Of a stretch of 64,000 nucleotides of DNA, positions 1-11,900 are shown in pieces. The position numbers and the translations under genes are program-made. The notes under the pieces were generated by a model, which saw only the letters and a list, made by a program, of their open reading frames with translations, was not told the origin of the DNA and made no database searches. The stretch spans positions 14,197,257 through 14,261,256 of the forward strand of contig NC_135156.1 in the NCBI RefSeq assembly GCF_050948215.1, written 5' to 3'. How positions within the stretch are numbered: the first letter of the stretch is position 1; each line of letters opens with the position of its first letter. The DNA comes from Halictus rubicundus. Taxonomy: Eukaryota; Arthropoda; Insecta; Hymenoptera; Halictidae.

Positions 1-3000
1 ACCCCTCTCACTTGAATGTATCCAATTAGAAACGCAAAAAAAAAAAAAACGATATTCCTACGATAGCGGCCGTGAGAGAACGTGTATACATATGTCTGTG
101 TTTGCATATGAAACGCTACCGCGGGGCGTCGTTGATCGGTTCGACGAGACAGACCAAAAAAAAAAAAAAAAGAAGAACCGATCGAACAAGAAACACAACG
201 AGAAAGAGAGACACAACGAACAATTGATACAGTGAGAAAGAGCGGAGGGAAACGATTGGGAAGAATGGAGAAACGGAACACACTCGTCTCGTCGGTTGGA
301 GAGGTGCGAGGAGGTACATCGACAAAGACGAACGACGAAGAGAATCGGACAGAGAGCTGGAGAACGTCCAAGGGAATCGTCATCGAATTACCAGACACGT
401 CTCGCGTCTATTAAGGGGAAACGTCGATCCGAGAGATGAACTTTTGTTTTTGCTTAATTGTTCTCGGCTATCGCGGTGACCCGTGACGCATGACTCGGAT
501 ATCTTCCTGCAACCCCTTCTTCTTCTATCTTTACTGTCTCTCGTAGAAGCATCTCCGTGAACTATCGCTTCTTCTTCTTCTACTACTACTACTTCTTCTT
601 CTGGACTAATGATTCTATCTCTCTATCTCTCTTTCTCTGTCTCTGTTTGTGTTCCACGTATGATTTCGCTTAGTATTAGTACGCTTTCAGGCAGCCGTTG
701 TCGCATCGTCTACGTACGAGTATCGACGTGTTTTCGATTCGAGTAGCGTTTCGATCGGAACATGCGTAGCGCTTGGCTCACTCTGCTGATCGAGGATGTT
801 CGAAGCCTGTTTCAAACCGTTTGCATGACGATGATGATGATGCAAGAATCGAGATTATTCCTCATGGCTTCGAGCATTCATAACACTCTATCTGGATGCG
901 TTAGGAGTTAGTTGCTTGCGATTAGGAAGCACAGAATGCCGCTGTTAGAGCTGTCTCTGCCTTCTCGGTTTCTTTTCACGCTGACTACAGCGGGGGTGAC
1001 GGTACATAATGCGACCTTCTCGAACGAGTTCGCCTGAGCTTTGCTGGATTTCTGTTTCGTTCTTACGTCGGCCGAGTGCTTGATCATATAGGTCAGTCGA
1101 ATCTTGAAGAAAGAACTCTCTCTCTCTATAGAGAACATTCATACTCTGCACCTACGAGAATTCGTACTCTTCTTCCGAAAGCTGCATCACTGTTTATGGA
1201 ATAAAATTGTTTCTATGTCGGCTACGGAACCATTTTTGGTGACATTTTTTGGCACAACTCTCGAGCAGTTATATTCGAATAATTGCGCTAACCGAACCAA
1301 GTAAGGAAATTTTTACTGAATCTTTTAAAATGTACTTTTTAATACTTTTGAAAATATTCCTTTCACGCATCATCTGGTAGACCCAACTCCGTAAAAAGAC
1401 TCGAATCGTTCAGTTCAATTTTAAAAGAGTTATTCCATTGTAAAAGACTTCATTCAAATAGTAATTCTAGCCACTGTATTATTATAAGCTATACTATTAT
1501 TTTTCCACGCACTATCCACTTTTGTTGGTGTGCCATTCAACGTGTCGAACATGCATTACATTTTACAGCAATGTCTCGTTTACTTAAACAAGATCGAATT
1601 TATCCAGCGGTCTTGCCATTTTGATGACAATTAGACAGAGAATCTTAAGGAAAAATAAAAATTTTTTGATCACTTACAAGATACAGGAGCCAGTGAAATA
1701 CGTCTTTAAATCATTTTAACGAGTTGAAAATAGTACATTGAGATTTTTCAATTATTCATATTTTTCTGCTATTTTCAGTTGTGCCTACTCATTTTTGTCA
1801 AAAGTGCACGAAATCCGTAATCTAATTATAATACATGGAATTGAGAAATGTATTGATCCACTTCTTACGAAAGAGATTTTATAATTTTCACAAGTCTAAA
1901 ATGAAAAATCGGAAATCAGTCATTTGACCTGGTAGGTTTAGCGTTACAATTAGTGCCAATCAGGGAACTGTTTTCCGCAAATTCATTTTACACAAAACGC
2001 TTAAAGTTGGAGGGAGTTTTCAGGAACAGAATTGAAAGAAAAATTCCGAGCGCAAACGGTTAAAACAGTGCAGGAAGATTTTCCGCCTGAACTCGTAAAA
2101 ATTCGTAAGCTTCTTTCTCCAAGCATGATCACGCACTCGATCGCAGGATGCTGAGAGTAGTTCACCGAAGATCGGCTTGATCGCATCTCGCGCGTCTCGA
2201 TCCCATGGGGCTTGGATCGAACTTCCTATGGGAGTTTTATCAGGCTCCCGGCAGCCGGGGTTTCGTCGAAACGGGATCGACGAGTGAACAGAAATAAATC
2301 TCGATCCAGATGGATCCTGCCCGCCTTATCCAAAGCTCGGGCAAGCTCAGCGACGGCCGGTTTCGTGGCCAACGAGTTGAAACCAGTTGAAACGAGCCTC
2401 AACGTTCGATCTTCCCACCGCAAAAATCATTTTGCAACAGAACATTTTTCAACAAATCCGCGCAACGGTGGTTGGTTCCCTTTCGTGTAAACGAAAAACA
2501 AAAAGAAAACCGTTCTCCATTCCTACTTGGGCTCCGTCCGCTGTCTTCTTTCACTCTCCTCTGGTTCTTTTCATTTTTTTTTCTGTTTTTCGTTGTTGTT
2601 GTTGTTGTCGTTGTCAGCCTCGGCGGTGTTTGTACATATCTAGCCGCGAAGATCCGTGTTTCCGCTCGGCGTGATAGGGAACGCTACGGCAAGCTGTTTG
2701 AAGATCAACAGAGCCGATTGATCTCCTGCAGGAACCAGGGAAATAGGATCGCAAATATTTAACCCCTGCGAAACTGCTCGGATTCGGCTTGATTCGAGAC
2801 GCGGTGCGATAGTTCTTAGCCTGACTGTTTGGTTAATGCATTGACTAAGGATAATCTGTATACTGTGGTTTCTAATTCCGTGCTGATTTAATTCAGTATC
2901 CTTTTTTTGCGGAAGGAATCGGCCCATGTTTGCTGACGTATGTCTCGAGAGGTTTGAAGACATCCAAAATGAAATTAAGAAGACGTTCAAAAATGTTTAA

Positions 3001-3060
3001 AGACGTGTACAAAGTCATTTTTAAAAACATTTTTATGCAAGACATTTTTAGAGACTCACA
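1..3060. other. No gene recognised: intronic or intergenic
   Basis: This stretch starts with A-runs and a purine-rich block (200-400) resembling untranslated sequence, then pyrimidine-rich DNA. Open frames are short and overlap on both strands. If dysc runs in from the left, this is probably one of its introns. Confidence 0.5.
569..602. repeat. (CTT)n/(CTA)n trinucleotide tract
   Basis: CTTCTTCTTCTTCTACTACT followed by ACTACTTCTTCTTCTGG. Confidence 0.85.
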
Positions 3061-3074
3061 TTCAATCGTTGGTA

Positions 3075-3446
3075 TTTGAATGTTCAGGTTTGAATGTTCA
3101 TACTGAAATGTTCACATTTGAATGTCCTCGTTTCAATGTGCAGGTTCGAATGTTCATATTTGAATGTTCGTATTGCAATGTCCACATTTGAACATCCGTA
3201 TTTCAATATTCATATTTGACTGTTCACATTTTAATGTTCAGGTTTGAAGGTTCATATTTGAATATTCATATTCGCATATTCACACTTGAATGTTCAGGTT
3301 TGAGTGTTCATATTTGAATGTACACATTCAAATGTTCAGGTTTAGATGTTCATATTTGAATGTACACATTCAAATGTTCAGATTTAGATGTTCATATTGC
3401 AATGTCTGAATGTTCACATTTGAATATTCAGATTTGGACGTTCGTA
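3075..3446. repeat. 14 bp minisatellite, about 26 copies
   Basis: Units such as TTTGAATGTTCAGG and TTTGAATGTTCATA follow each other in register over about 370 bases. The last four bases alternate among CAGG, CATA, CACA and CGTA, giving a partial 28 bp dimer pattern. There is no gene in it. Confidence 0.92.
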
Positions 3447-4678
3447 TTCCACCGTTTCAACAAATGTGAAGTCCGGTAAAATTGGCACGGTAACGTGAAA
3501 ATTACGAACCGGCGAAACTGCATTAATCAATCAGTGACGGAGTAGGAATCAATGAACTTCAAGCTGCGGAAAGTTTTTGGCCAGAAGTCGTTCGAAATTG
3601 CGATTCGATGACGCTTGATTGATGACTGCCGGCCTTCTGGCCGCGCTTTCACGGTTCACGGTCCCGCGACGTCGGGTTTCGTGATCTTTGAACGGAAGAG
3701 CGTCGCCGGAAGTCATCGTAAATCAAGTGTCATCCGCGCGCGCGCGGCGATAAACGTCGCCGCGGCGACGTGATCGATGATAGATCGCTGCTAAATTGGC
3801 ATATTGATCGGTGCCTTCGTGCCTAATTAGTCGGCGAGAGTTCAATCAATGGGGGAACGATAAATTGGCACGCGTCGAACGATCCATCGATCGTTCCGTG
3901 AAATCTGTTACGGTTACGACGAAAGAATGATCGTGAACCGTGTTCTTTTGACTCGGCGTTTTTAGAATTGTCAGGATTCTGTCATTGTTTCTTCTGTGGA
4001 AGCTATCATCGATGTGTTCTTATCAAAATTCGATGTTACGAATAGGTGGATCATTCTGTGATCGAGACACAGTTTCTTCGGGTCTTCTGCTACATGATCT
4101 GTGTTTCGCATATATAAATTGTCTTCAGGAATTGTTGGAGGTTTACCTGTCTTTAAGTTACACAATTCTTTGCCTTTCAATGATACTTCTTCTACAAATA
4201 AATGTATTATTGTTTATCGATCGTTTGGGACTTTCAGTTCCACGACGATTGTTGTGTCTTTCTGTACATTGTGTATATTTTGAAGAATCCTTCTTCTGCC
4301 CAAGACACTGAAGAGATGGGTCCTTCTTCAGGTGTCGTAAGTTTGATGTTCTCCGATTTCAAAGAAAACGTCGACATTTGGAAACTTTCAATCATGAAAG
4401 TCTGCGTGTAGATCTTCACGATTGATTGTAAATTTTCCAAAGAAGGATTCCGACTCCCCAACTTCTGTGACACCCTGTACATAGTCTAACTGTCTCCATA
4501 GTCCCCATACCACTTGTCAAAACTCGATACCCTCCGAACAATCGAAAAACCGATAGAGAAGGACGCTTCGAGGCCCCCAGAAAGCAAATTATCGATCGAA
4601 TACAAAAAAAAAAAAAAACAAACAAACAAAAGAACAAGAAGTGCTCGTTGGCCGTCGAAACCGGGTGCAAAAGTGGCA
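3447..4678. other. No gene recognised
   Basis: A CpG-rich stretch (3500-3960, with a GCGCGCGCGG run near 3737) is followed by AT-rich DNA. No splice-bounded frame was found. Confidence 0.45.
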
Positions 4679-4999
4679 ATGGATGTGGCACAAGGCATGA
4701 CGGGATCTGGTGATTTCTCGCAGAGGGGTGTGCACGGTGGTTGTTGCCGTCCAGGACGACTGGTGGACGTCGAGGGAGATCCCCTAGGAGTGACAGGACC
4801 CCTCCTGCCCAGGGAGAACCAGGAATATAGATCGCCCAGCGAGGACAGCGGTCTCGGGGCCGACATGCCCAGGACCAGGTCGAGAAGATCACGATCGATG
4901 GATCACGATCGCCCTTTGCCGATTCTCCGCGACATCCTCGACGCTTCCCTTGCTCTTTTAATCCGTCGCAAACGTTCGAATCTCCTCCTGGCTCACTGA
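4679..4999 (+). CDS. dysc: Candidate dysc/whirlin linker exon, possibly an alternative C-terminal exon
   Basis: The open frame reads with good codon character from ATG 4679 (context GGCAATGG) to TGA 4999. Its middle holds SPSEDSGLGADMPRTRSRRS, which resembles the Ser-Glu-Asp-Ser-Gly plus basic/serine stretch in vertebrate whirlin between the second and third PDZ domains. That similarity is from memory of the family and is the only reason for the assignment. The start is uncertain: an acceptor ending at 4723 (TGATTTCTCGCAG) would open the exon in phase 0 at 4724. The end is also uncertain. A weak donor CAG|GTCGAG after 4878 leaves two codon bases, which matches the one-base start of the exon at 15484. 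If that donor is not used, the frame runs to the stop at 4999, and an AATAAA follows at 5217, so a short isoform without the third PDZ domain is possible. A reverse-strand frame of similar length overlaps but has no acceptor. Confidence 0.5.
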   Translation: MDVAQGMTGSGDFSQRGVHGGCCRPGRLVDVEGDPLGVTGPLLPRENQEYRSPSEDSGLGADMPRTRSRRSRSMDHDRPLPILRDILDASLALLIRRKRSNLLLAH

Positions 5000-5216
5000 T
5001 TCTAACAACAAAATGTTCCAGACACTCCTGACAATTATAAAGCTTGAAACGAGGTCCTCTTTGGAATGACAATGAAGTGGAAGAAAAAACATTTTTATTG
5101 TATTTAATTCAATTTTCTTAATTATTATCTATTTGCTACTTTGACGACTGTATTGAAAGCCAGTAATATATGCTTACTTAATTTGTCTACACTTTGAGTA
5201 TTGTTATTCAGTAAAT

Positions 5217-5222
5217 AATAAA
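5217..5222 (+). terminator. Possible polyadenylation signal AATAAA
   Basis: A canonical AATAAA lies 218 bases after the TGA at 4999. It would serve a short dysc isoform ending in the 4.7-5.0 kb exon. In AT-rich DNA this hexamer is common by chance, so support is weak. Confidence 0.25.
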
Positions 5223-6009
5223 ACTGTAGCATAATTCACAATATTGATGGTAGAAGTGCACAACAGAATTTTTATGAACTTTTGGTTTAATCATTTAGTT
5301 GGGTTGAATTTCATTCCAGACTTTCAAATTATTTTTCCACGAAATTCAACAACCGTTTTGTCATTCATTTTTCCTCACAATTGAAACAAGTCGCCTTATT
5401 CGACTCTATGATAAAAGAATGATTATTCTTAGTCGAGAACAGCAGCGAAATATATGAAACATCGTGCGAGCCAGTAGTTCTCGAAGATTTTGTTGTTATA
5501 TCGATAACGCGAAAGGGTATGATGTTCCCTGACCTCGGTTAATTGTTGTTATCCCATTGACCTGTGCCGAGAATCGAACCCCAAGAAAATCGGAAGTCGA
5601 TCGTTTCTCCCCGAAGTGGAGATCGAGTTTGCAGGCACACTCGAAGTAACTCGATTTCGCCGAGCGATTCTATCGAATACGCAAACAACAACTGATTAAA
5701 GTTGTTTAGGCGAGCGATCGAAACCAGTCGCATCGATTTCTCGAATGTGAGACACCGTTTACCTTTTTTTTTTCTTTGTTTTCTTCTTCGAATGCTTTCG
5801 TAGGTCTGCCACCCACGTTAATTTCTATCAATTGTTAGATTACTTTAGTCTATAATAATTACTAGAATATCAGTCTACTTACACGATGTTAATATTAGTC
5901 TACGTTAGATGCACTGTCACCCCGAGACTCTCTCGATTTCCATCATCTGCGTACACTACAGATTCAAATTTTAGAACGTTAGTCGCTTTTTAGCATAACT
6001 GTTCTATGT

Positions 6010-6440
6010 TAGGTATTGTTTACCGATAGAAATATTCCGAGATGGAAGTTACAATTAATATCGGACTACTGTGTGCAAAATACATTCACAACTCTCAACA
6101 GAAATTCTGTGAAACACTAAAATTAATTGTCAATTTTTTAGATACAATTTTAGTTCTATCACGAGTGACAAAAATTTACAAAATACAGAAATTGTATTGA
6201 AACCCAACCGAAAATGTTACGTATCGTCAAATATTATTTACCGATAGAAATTCTCTGAGACCGATGTTCCGAGTAACATTTAATTGCAGAATACCTTCAA
6301 AGCTGCCAACAGAAATTCTGCGAGACACCAAAATTCATTTTCACAATAACACTGGCATTCGACTGAAATTGCTACACATCAACACACATTCGTTAATTAA
6401 TATAAATTCTCCGAAACCAACTTCCAGAAACTTCACAAAA
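6010..6440. repeat. Degenerate duplication, period about 218 bp
   Basis: TTTACCGATAGAAAT recurs at about 6019 and 6237, followed in both places by CCGA, ACAGAAATTCTG and GA(A/G)ACAC(T/C)AAAATT in the same order. A third weaker partial copy follows near 6380. Noncoding. Confidence 0.55.
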
Positions 6441-6930
6441 TCACAGTGCACGAAACGAGTTAACATTGATCACAAAAAAGATTCTACAAAAATCACCGAA
6501 ATTAATTATCACTCCACTGGATGACCACGTTGAGCACAATTGCGAGAGCACAGAACAAAGCACAGAAATTCAGCGTCGATAAAAATTGGTCGCAACATAC
6601 CTTGCACGATGATCAATTTACAAAGGGAACAAAAGCTGGAGCGTTTCAGAAACACGACACGCCGCTCGAAAAAACCGGTACGACACAAACATCACCCGCG
6701 GTGCATTCCATTATTATCATACAACGTCCTCGCGCTGTCAAAACACTGGCGACTACCGTTCGAGCGACCCCCAAGCTAACCGACCCCGTGTTCGCGACTG
6801 CTGCCATACAACGCCGCCATAATAGAGGGCATCGCCGACTAGGTAATCCATTTCCGATCCCCGAATTCCTCGATTTCCTGCAGTGACCCGTTGTTTCGTC
6901 CTTAATTGATCGGCCGAATTCAAGACGGGA

Positions 6931-6955
6931 CGAGAGAGAGAGAGAGAGAGAAAGA
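6931..6955. repeat. (GA)n microsatellite
   Basis: GA repeated about 10 times and ending in GAAAGAGGG. Confidence 0.9.
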
Positions 6956-7174
6956 GGGTGCAAGGGAAGGGGTTGAAACGCAAAGAAAAGAAAATAATAG
7001 GTGGTTACAAAAAGAAATGGAAAAATAAATCAGGACGAAGGAAGTCGGAACAAAAATTCTTCTGAGCTGTCATTGACGTGGTTCTGTTCGAAGATAAGGC
7101 AGTGTAATTTTCATACAATTTTTTGTGTCCCCAGTCAAGAGCTACAAGGGCTACATAGATATTCATTTCTTTTC

Positions 7175-7413
7175 TTAACCCTTTGCACTCGAGTGGTGAC
7201 TCTGGAGCACCACTAAAAATTGTTGTGGCATTATTTCAACGAAATTACAAAAAATATTTGTTACATTACAAAATTTGTATTTAACAGATTACTAAACATT
7301 TAAATATCATATGTAGAAATCGGATCGGTTTCGTATGATTAAAATGAAAATATTCTAAGGCGGAAGAAAAATTTAGTTTTAGAATTAAAATAGCGCCGAG
7401 TGCAAAGGGTTAA
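7175..7413. mobile_element. piggyBac-like MITE flanked by TTAA
   Basis: The two ends are TTAACCCTTTGCACTCG and CGAGTGCAAAGGGTTAA, a perfect 17-base inverted repeat including the TTAA target duplication (7175-7178 and 7410-7413). The 231 bp interior is AT-rich and noncoding. TTAA duplication and CCCT termini are typical of piggyBac-superfamily nonautonomous elements. Confidence 0.8.
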
Positions 7414-8419
7414 TAATTTCAATCTGTTGAAAATAAAATAAATTTTTACCGTTTTGAATTCGATCTACACGTTTGTGAAATAGTAGCATAAAATCACACA
7501 GTCTATTAACGATATTAATTTAGTAGACATTATGCTCGTCAGACGCGGTATTATAGCGCGAGGGGTCAATTGCTCGACCGAATTCGGGGAAAGACGAGAG
7601 AAAGTCGAGCGGAGGGAGTTGAAATAGAAAGAAAGAAAAGAGGGGAAAATAAGAGGCGGCTGGGAAAGAGAGAAGATAAAGGAACGCGCGATTCGAAGGT
7701 AGCCGGGGATCAGCGTAATGGCGTTTCTGTGTCGGATATACCCGGGTACATCGATATTTCATTTCCTGGCAGGCCCGATCTGGCTTTAGTATCTATCCCC
7801 GCATTCAGCGAGCCAACCCCCTTCGAACACCCTCTGCTGGTAGCAGGTATGTACACAGACAAGCAGATACCCGTTCAAGAAATCCATGGGGGTGAAGGAG
7901 GGGGGTAGAGGAAAGGGGGACCAGCAAGGTAAATAGAGGCTCGTGCGTGTGAAACACGTGTGCCCTTGTATCGCGGCCGCGTGTGGGCGGAGGTCGATCC
8001 GTGTGTGGGCGTGTTCCGGGTGTATCGGTGGTCAGTTCTCATGGATCCGTCGATTAATTTGCGAGACACGGGGATTTTCTTGTTGCTCTGTTTGCACGGC
8101 ACCCGAGATCTCTACCACCGACCTGCCTGATCAGAATTAAGCGCGGATACCGACGCTGACGGCGAACAGAGATTTCACTTAGATTTCATTTCGTTCTTAC
8201 CTTAGGTCACAGAGTTTTTCTCTTTGTTTTTATTTTCCTTTCCGTTGCCGCTGCGCGGGGATTTTTCTCCGAGATTTTAGACGGCTCTCACCCTCTTTCC
8301 CGAGGGAGGTTCAAGATTCTATTTCGAGATTTTGTGATTCAGTTTTCCGTCCGCGATTTTAATTAGAGATTCTCTTGAGGTTGTTGTTTTTTTATTGTTA
8401 GCGAGAGATGATTTCATTT

Positions 8420-8960
8420 AGACGACAGTTTTGAGAATATTTGTGTCAGACAATATTTTTCCGTCGCTCGATATCAATTAATTTTTTGGAGATTTTATTT
8501 GGACAATATTTTTGGTCGTTGGGGACTATTGATTTTATTTAGATAATATTTTTGGTTGTTAGGGATCATCGATTTTATTCGGACAATATTTTTAGCTGTT
8601 ATGAGCCAGCGACTCTATTTAGACAATATTTTTAGTTGATAGGGAACATTGATTTTATTTAGACAATATTTTTCAACCGTTCGAAATCGATGAATTTTTC
8701 GGAGATTTTATTTGGACAATATGTTTAGTCGTTGGGGACTATTGATTTTATTTAGATAATATTTTTGGTTGTCAGGGATCATTGACTTTATTCCGGCAAT
8801 ATTTTTTACTGTCAGGGGCCATCGGTTTCGTTTAGACAATATTTTTAGTTGCTAGGGACCATTGATTTTATTTAGACAATATTTTTCAACCGTTCGAGAT
8901 CAATGAATTTTTCGGAGATTTTATTTGGACAATATTTTTAGTCGTTGGGGTCTGCTAGTT
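8420..8960. repeat. Higher-order tandem repeat: 213 bp unit made of four 40 bp monomers plus 53 bp
   Basis: The core GACAATATTTTT recurs at 8450, 8503, 8543, 8583, 8623, 8663 and 8716, so spacings are 53 then 40, 40, 40, 40, 53. The marker GTCGTTGGGG recurs at 8515, 8728 and 8941, exactly 213 bases apart. The 53 bp member carries an extra CAACCGTTCGA(A/G)AT insert. The sequence is noncoding. Confidence 0.88.
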
Positions 8961-11900
8961 AAGAGTCTGAATAATTATAAAATAATTTTCAAATTACGGG
9001 AATTCTTGCAGACGTTAACAAAAACAAACGAAGGTCATCGGCGTGTGGAAGGGGGAGGGGATGTATTATGCGTGGAACTATGGAAAGCGAAGGGAGAAAG
9101 GGGATCGGATTGTAAATTGATAATTGTCCGGTTATTCAAATCCGGGCTCGGTCGGGGAACTGTTCCGTGGGAGCGACAACGTTCATTGTCGCCTAATCCC
9201 CCGCTCAATAATCGGGCAACCGGCAGCGGGCAATAATCGTCGGCGGGATCTGCGAATTCCATTTTGCGCGAGTACGTTTTCGATTCGCGTGGGCACGAAC
9301 AGAGTTTCTACGCTTTCCTCGCCGCGCCTCGTCTCGTCTCGTCTCGTCGCGCCTCTCGTCGTCAGGATATCGATTCGATTCGACGGAATTTACTTACGGC
9401 CGGTCTCCGTCGAGAGACACGTATACACACGGAACATCCAGAACCCGTCCATCACTCTTCGTCCAATTATATACGAGCCCGGGCTTGTACTGCACGTTGG
9501 ATCCATCGACACGTGTCACGATTTTGGAATAGTGTGCGGGGAACTAATATGGACACGACGATCATAACTCCTCGAACGCCCCTGGCCACGACCCTTATCG
9601 CCATGCTGCAGATTTTGAACGTTTACCACGATCACGTGTACGTACACTTACTTGCAATAATATCTGAACGCTGGTTGGGCACCAATAACTTTTTTATACT
9701 GAATTAAAAATTAATTTATTCATGTACTCGCTGATAAAATTCGGATTAAATTACGGTCAGGTTTAAGCGAGTTTAAACTGGACCGAAAAATTTGATTTTA
9801 CTTTTTCGAGAAGTTGGAACGACATAATGGATGTTTAAGATATTAAAGATCGCCGTTTGCCAAATTTAAACAATGCGTCTTGTAAATGTGGGTTGTTTAT
9901 ATACGTTCTGGAAGTTTCATCGAAGACCTTCACACGACCGAACTTGTCCCTCGTATTTTATTTATGGAACAGCTAAAAAAGAATCGTGCATCGAATTTGA
10001 AGAGACCGGTTTAAAGAGGAAGGTTCGATCTTCAAATACATGGTAAATTCATTGAGGAAAAAAATTTTGCAACATTTTCGGGAATAAAAGTGTTTCCACT
10101 TTCTTGCTTGTGGCGGGGTGTAGAAATTTTTTTTGGAAAAATTGAAGTTGGCGTTGTAAAAGTGGAGACTTCGTACTATAAAACGAGCCAAGATGCATCG
10201 CGATACGATTTTTTTTCACAATGTTATCGCAATTTGAATGTCGAGAAATTTTCATGGAGAATTCAGTGGTTCTTTAATTTTGTTTCCTTGATTATTGTGT
10301 TCAATTCGTTCGCAACGGTTGAATACAATCATGACGTGGCAGACAACATGTGAAATGCAATTAATTACCACGATTATAAAATGTTGACAGTTATTCCAGT
10401 TAAAAATTATTTATGGTAAATCGTAGAATTTATTCACGTCAATATTTCTCGAAAATTGTCCGAAATTTGCCTCGTTCGAGTAATTACCACTATACATACC
10501 AAAACCGAGTTCTAGCACATAGCTCAGCTCTTTTTCCCTCACGCGTGTTGTGCTCCTGTCACGCATCCGTGATTGACAGTGCTGATTTACGGTGTACGGT
10601 GGATTTCCACGTACGTTTCATATTTTTCAGAATATACCACACAAACTGAAAAAAAAAAATAAAATGTGTCAGACGAACCGACGATTTAACAGAGCAAATT
10701 AAAAAATGTTTCAGATAAAATCCCCTTATTTTCGCTTCGTCTGGTCGATATCAATATTTGCCGTTTAAAGGAAAATAAGCAAAATCAGGAGCGAGGTTTT
10801 TTCCCCATTTAGCGAGGGATGAAGACGAAGCGGACGCGAATTGCGACGCGAGGGGCGCAAATTCCACTGCAGTCGCTCGCAGGCCTGCTGCGGCAGTTCG
10901 CGAACCTATAGGAACCAGCCCTTGAAAATTTTCGTACTATCCTCCGTGGAAGTTGTAACGCCGGGTCGTATCCCGGGTAACAGAATGAAACAAATGAGCT
11001 TCGAGAGAGTTGGCAGTACGGTAATCGGTTCCGCGGACGAAACGTTCGCCGTCAAAATCGTCCGCGCGTTTTCCTGCCGAACGGGGAACTTCCGGTGCAG
11101 CAGACATCTTCGATCTTTCAATAAAATATTACTGACAACATCGTACAAGGTGTTCGCAAATTTCCTTGGTGGTTACGAACAGGTATGGAGCACCGTCTTC
11201 GATTGCACATTTGAAATTCTACTTGCGAGAAAATTGCGAAATTTTAACACAGTGAGAAATTGATATTTTTAATTTGTTACACGAGAATCGCTCCTTAAGT
11301 GTTTTCCAACCGTGCTGCGTCAAGGAGAAATTTCTTTTCTGGACTTGCAATTTTTTTACGAGAATTCTGATTTATTTAGATTGTTTTAAAAAAACAGTAG
11401 AATCAAGGAACAGTTTGTTTTGTCAACAATGAAGGTTCCTCAGAGCTCCGACGCTATCCAAACTACAAACGGTCACTACCGAACGTACACAACACGGACG
11501 CAACATTGTTCGTCTCTGCGAATTCCATAATGCACCGCTAGCCGCGTTGTTACGGGACCACCACCATTTCCCACACAACAATCGGACATTCCGTGGTAGT
11601 CGAAACAGCAATTCCATGTGGTTTTGTTCTCATAACACCGGAATGCACTGTGCAATATCCACGAACTTAAACCGGTTAATGGGCAAAATTAACTGCCCAA
11701 TTAGATGCAGCTCACATCTTTTTATTTCTATGATAATCATCATTTTTCCCAGTTAGGATTCAGATAATAGACTCTCTAATGACTGCGCTGTACCTTAAGG
11801 AAGCTTCACAATTTTCATGCAAGTAATAATCTCGAAAAGGTGGCTTGTGAGCAAAATTAAACTCTCGAACAATTTATTACAAAATCTTCAATTATGCATT

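Noticed and set aside
4465..4485. CACCCTGTACATAG, like one end of a mariner element (also near 40707)
   Set aside because: No matching inverted partner found within a plausible distance.
4416..5072. 218-codon frame on - opposite the candidate dysc exon
   Set aside because: Contains poly-Phe from an A-run and lacks a - strand acceptor; the + strand frame fits whirlin linker features.
9550..9705. Small frame starting MDTTIITPRTPLATT
   Set aside because: Could be a first exon but no clear donor, promoter or similarity supports it.
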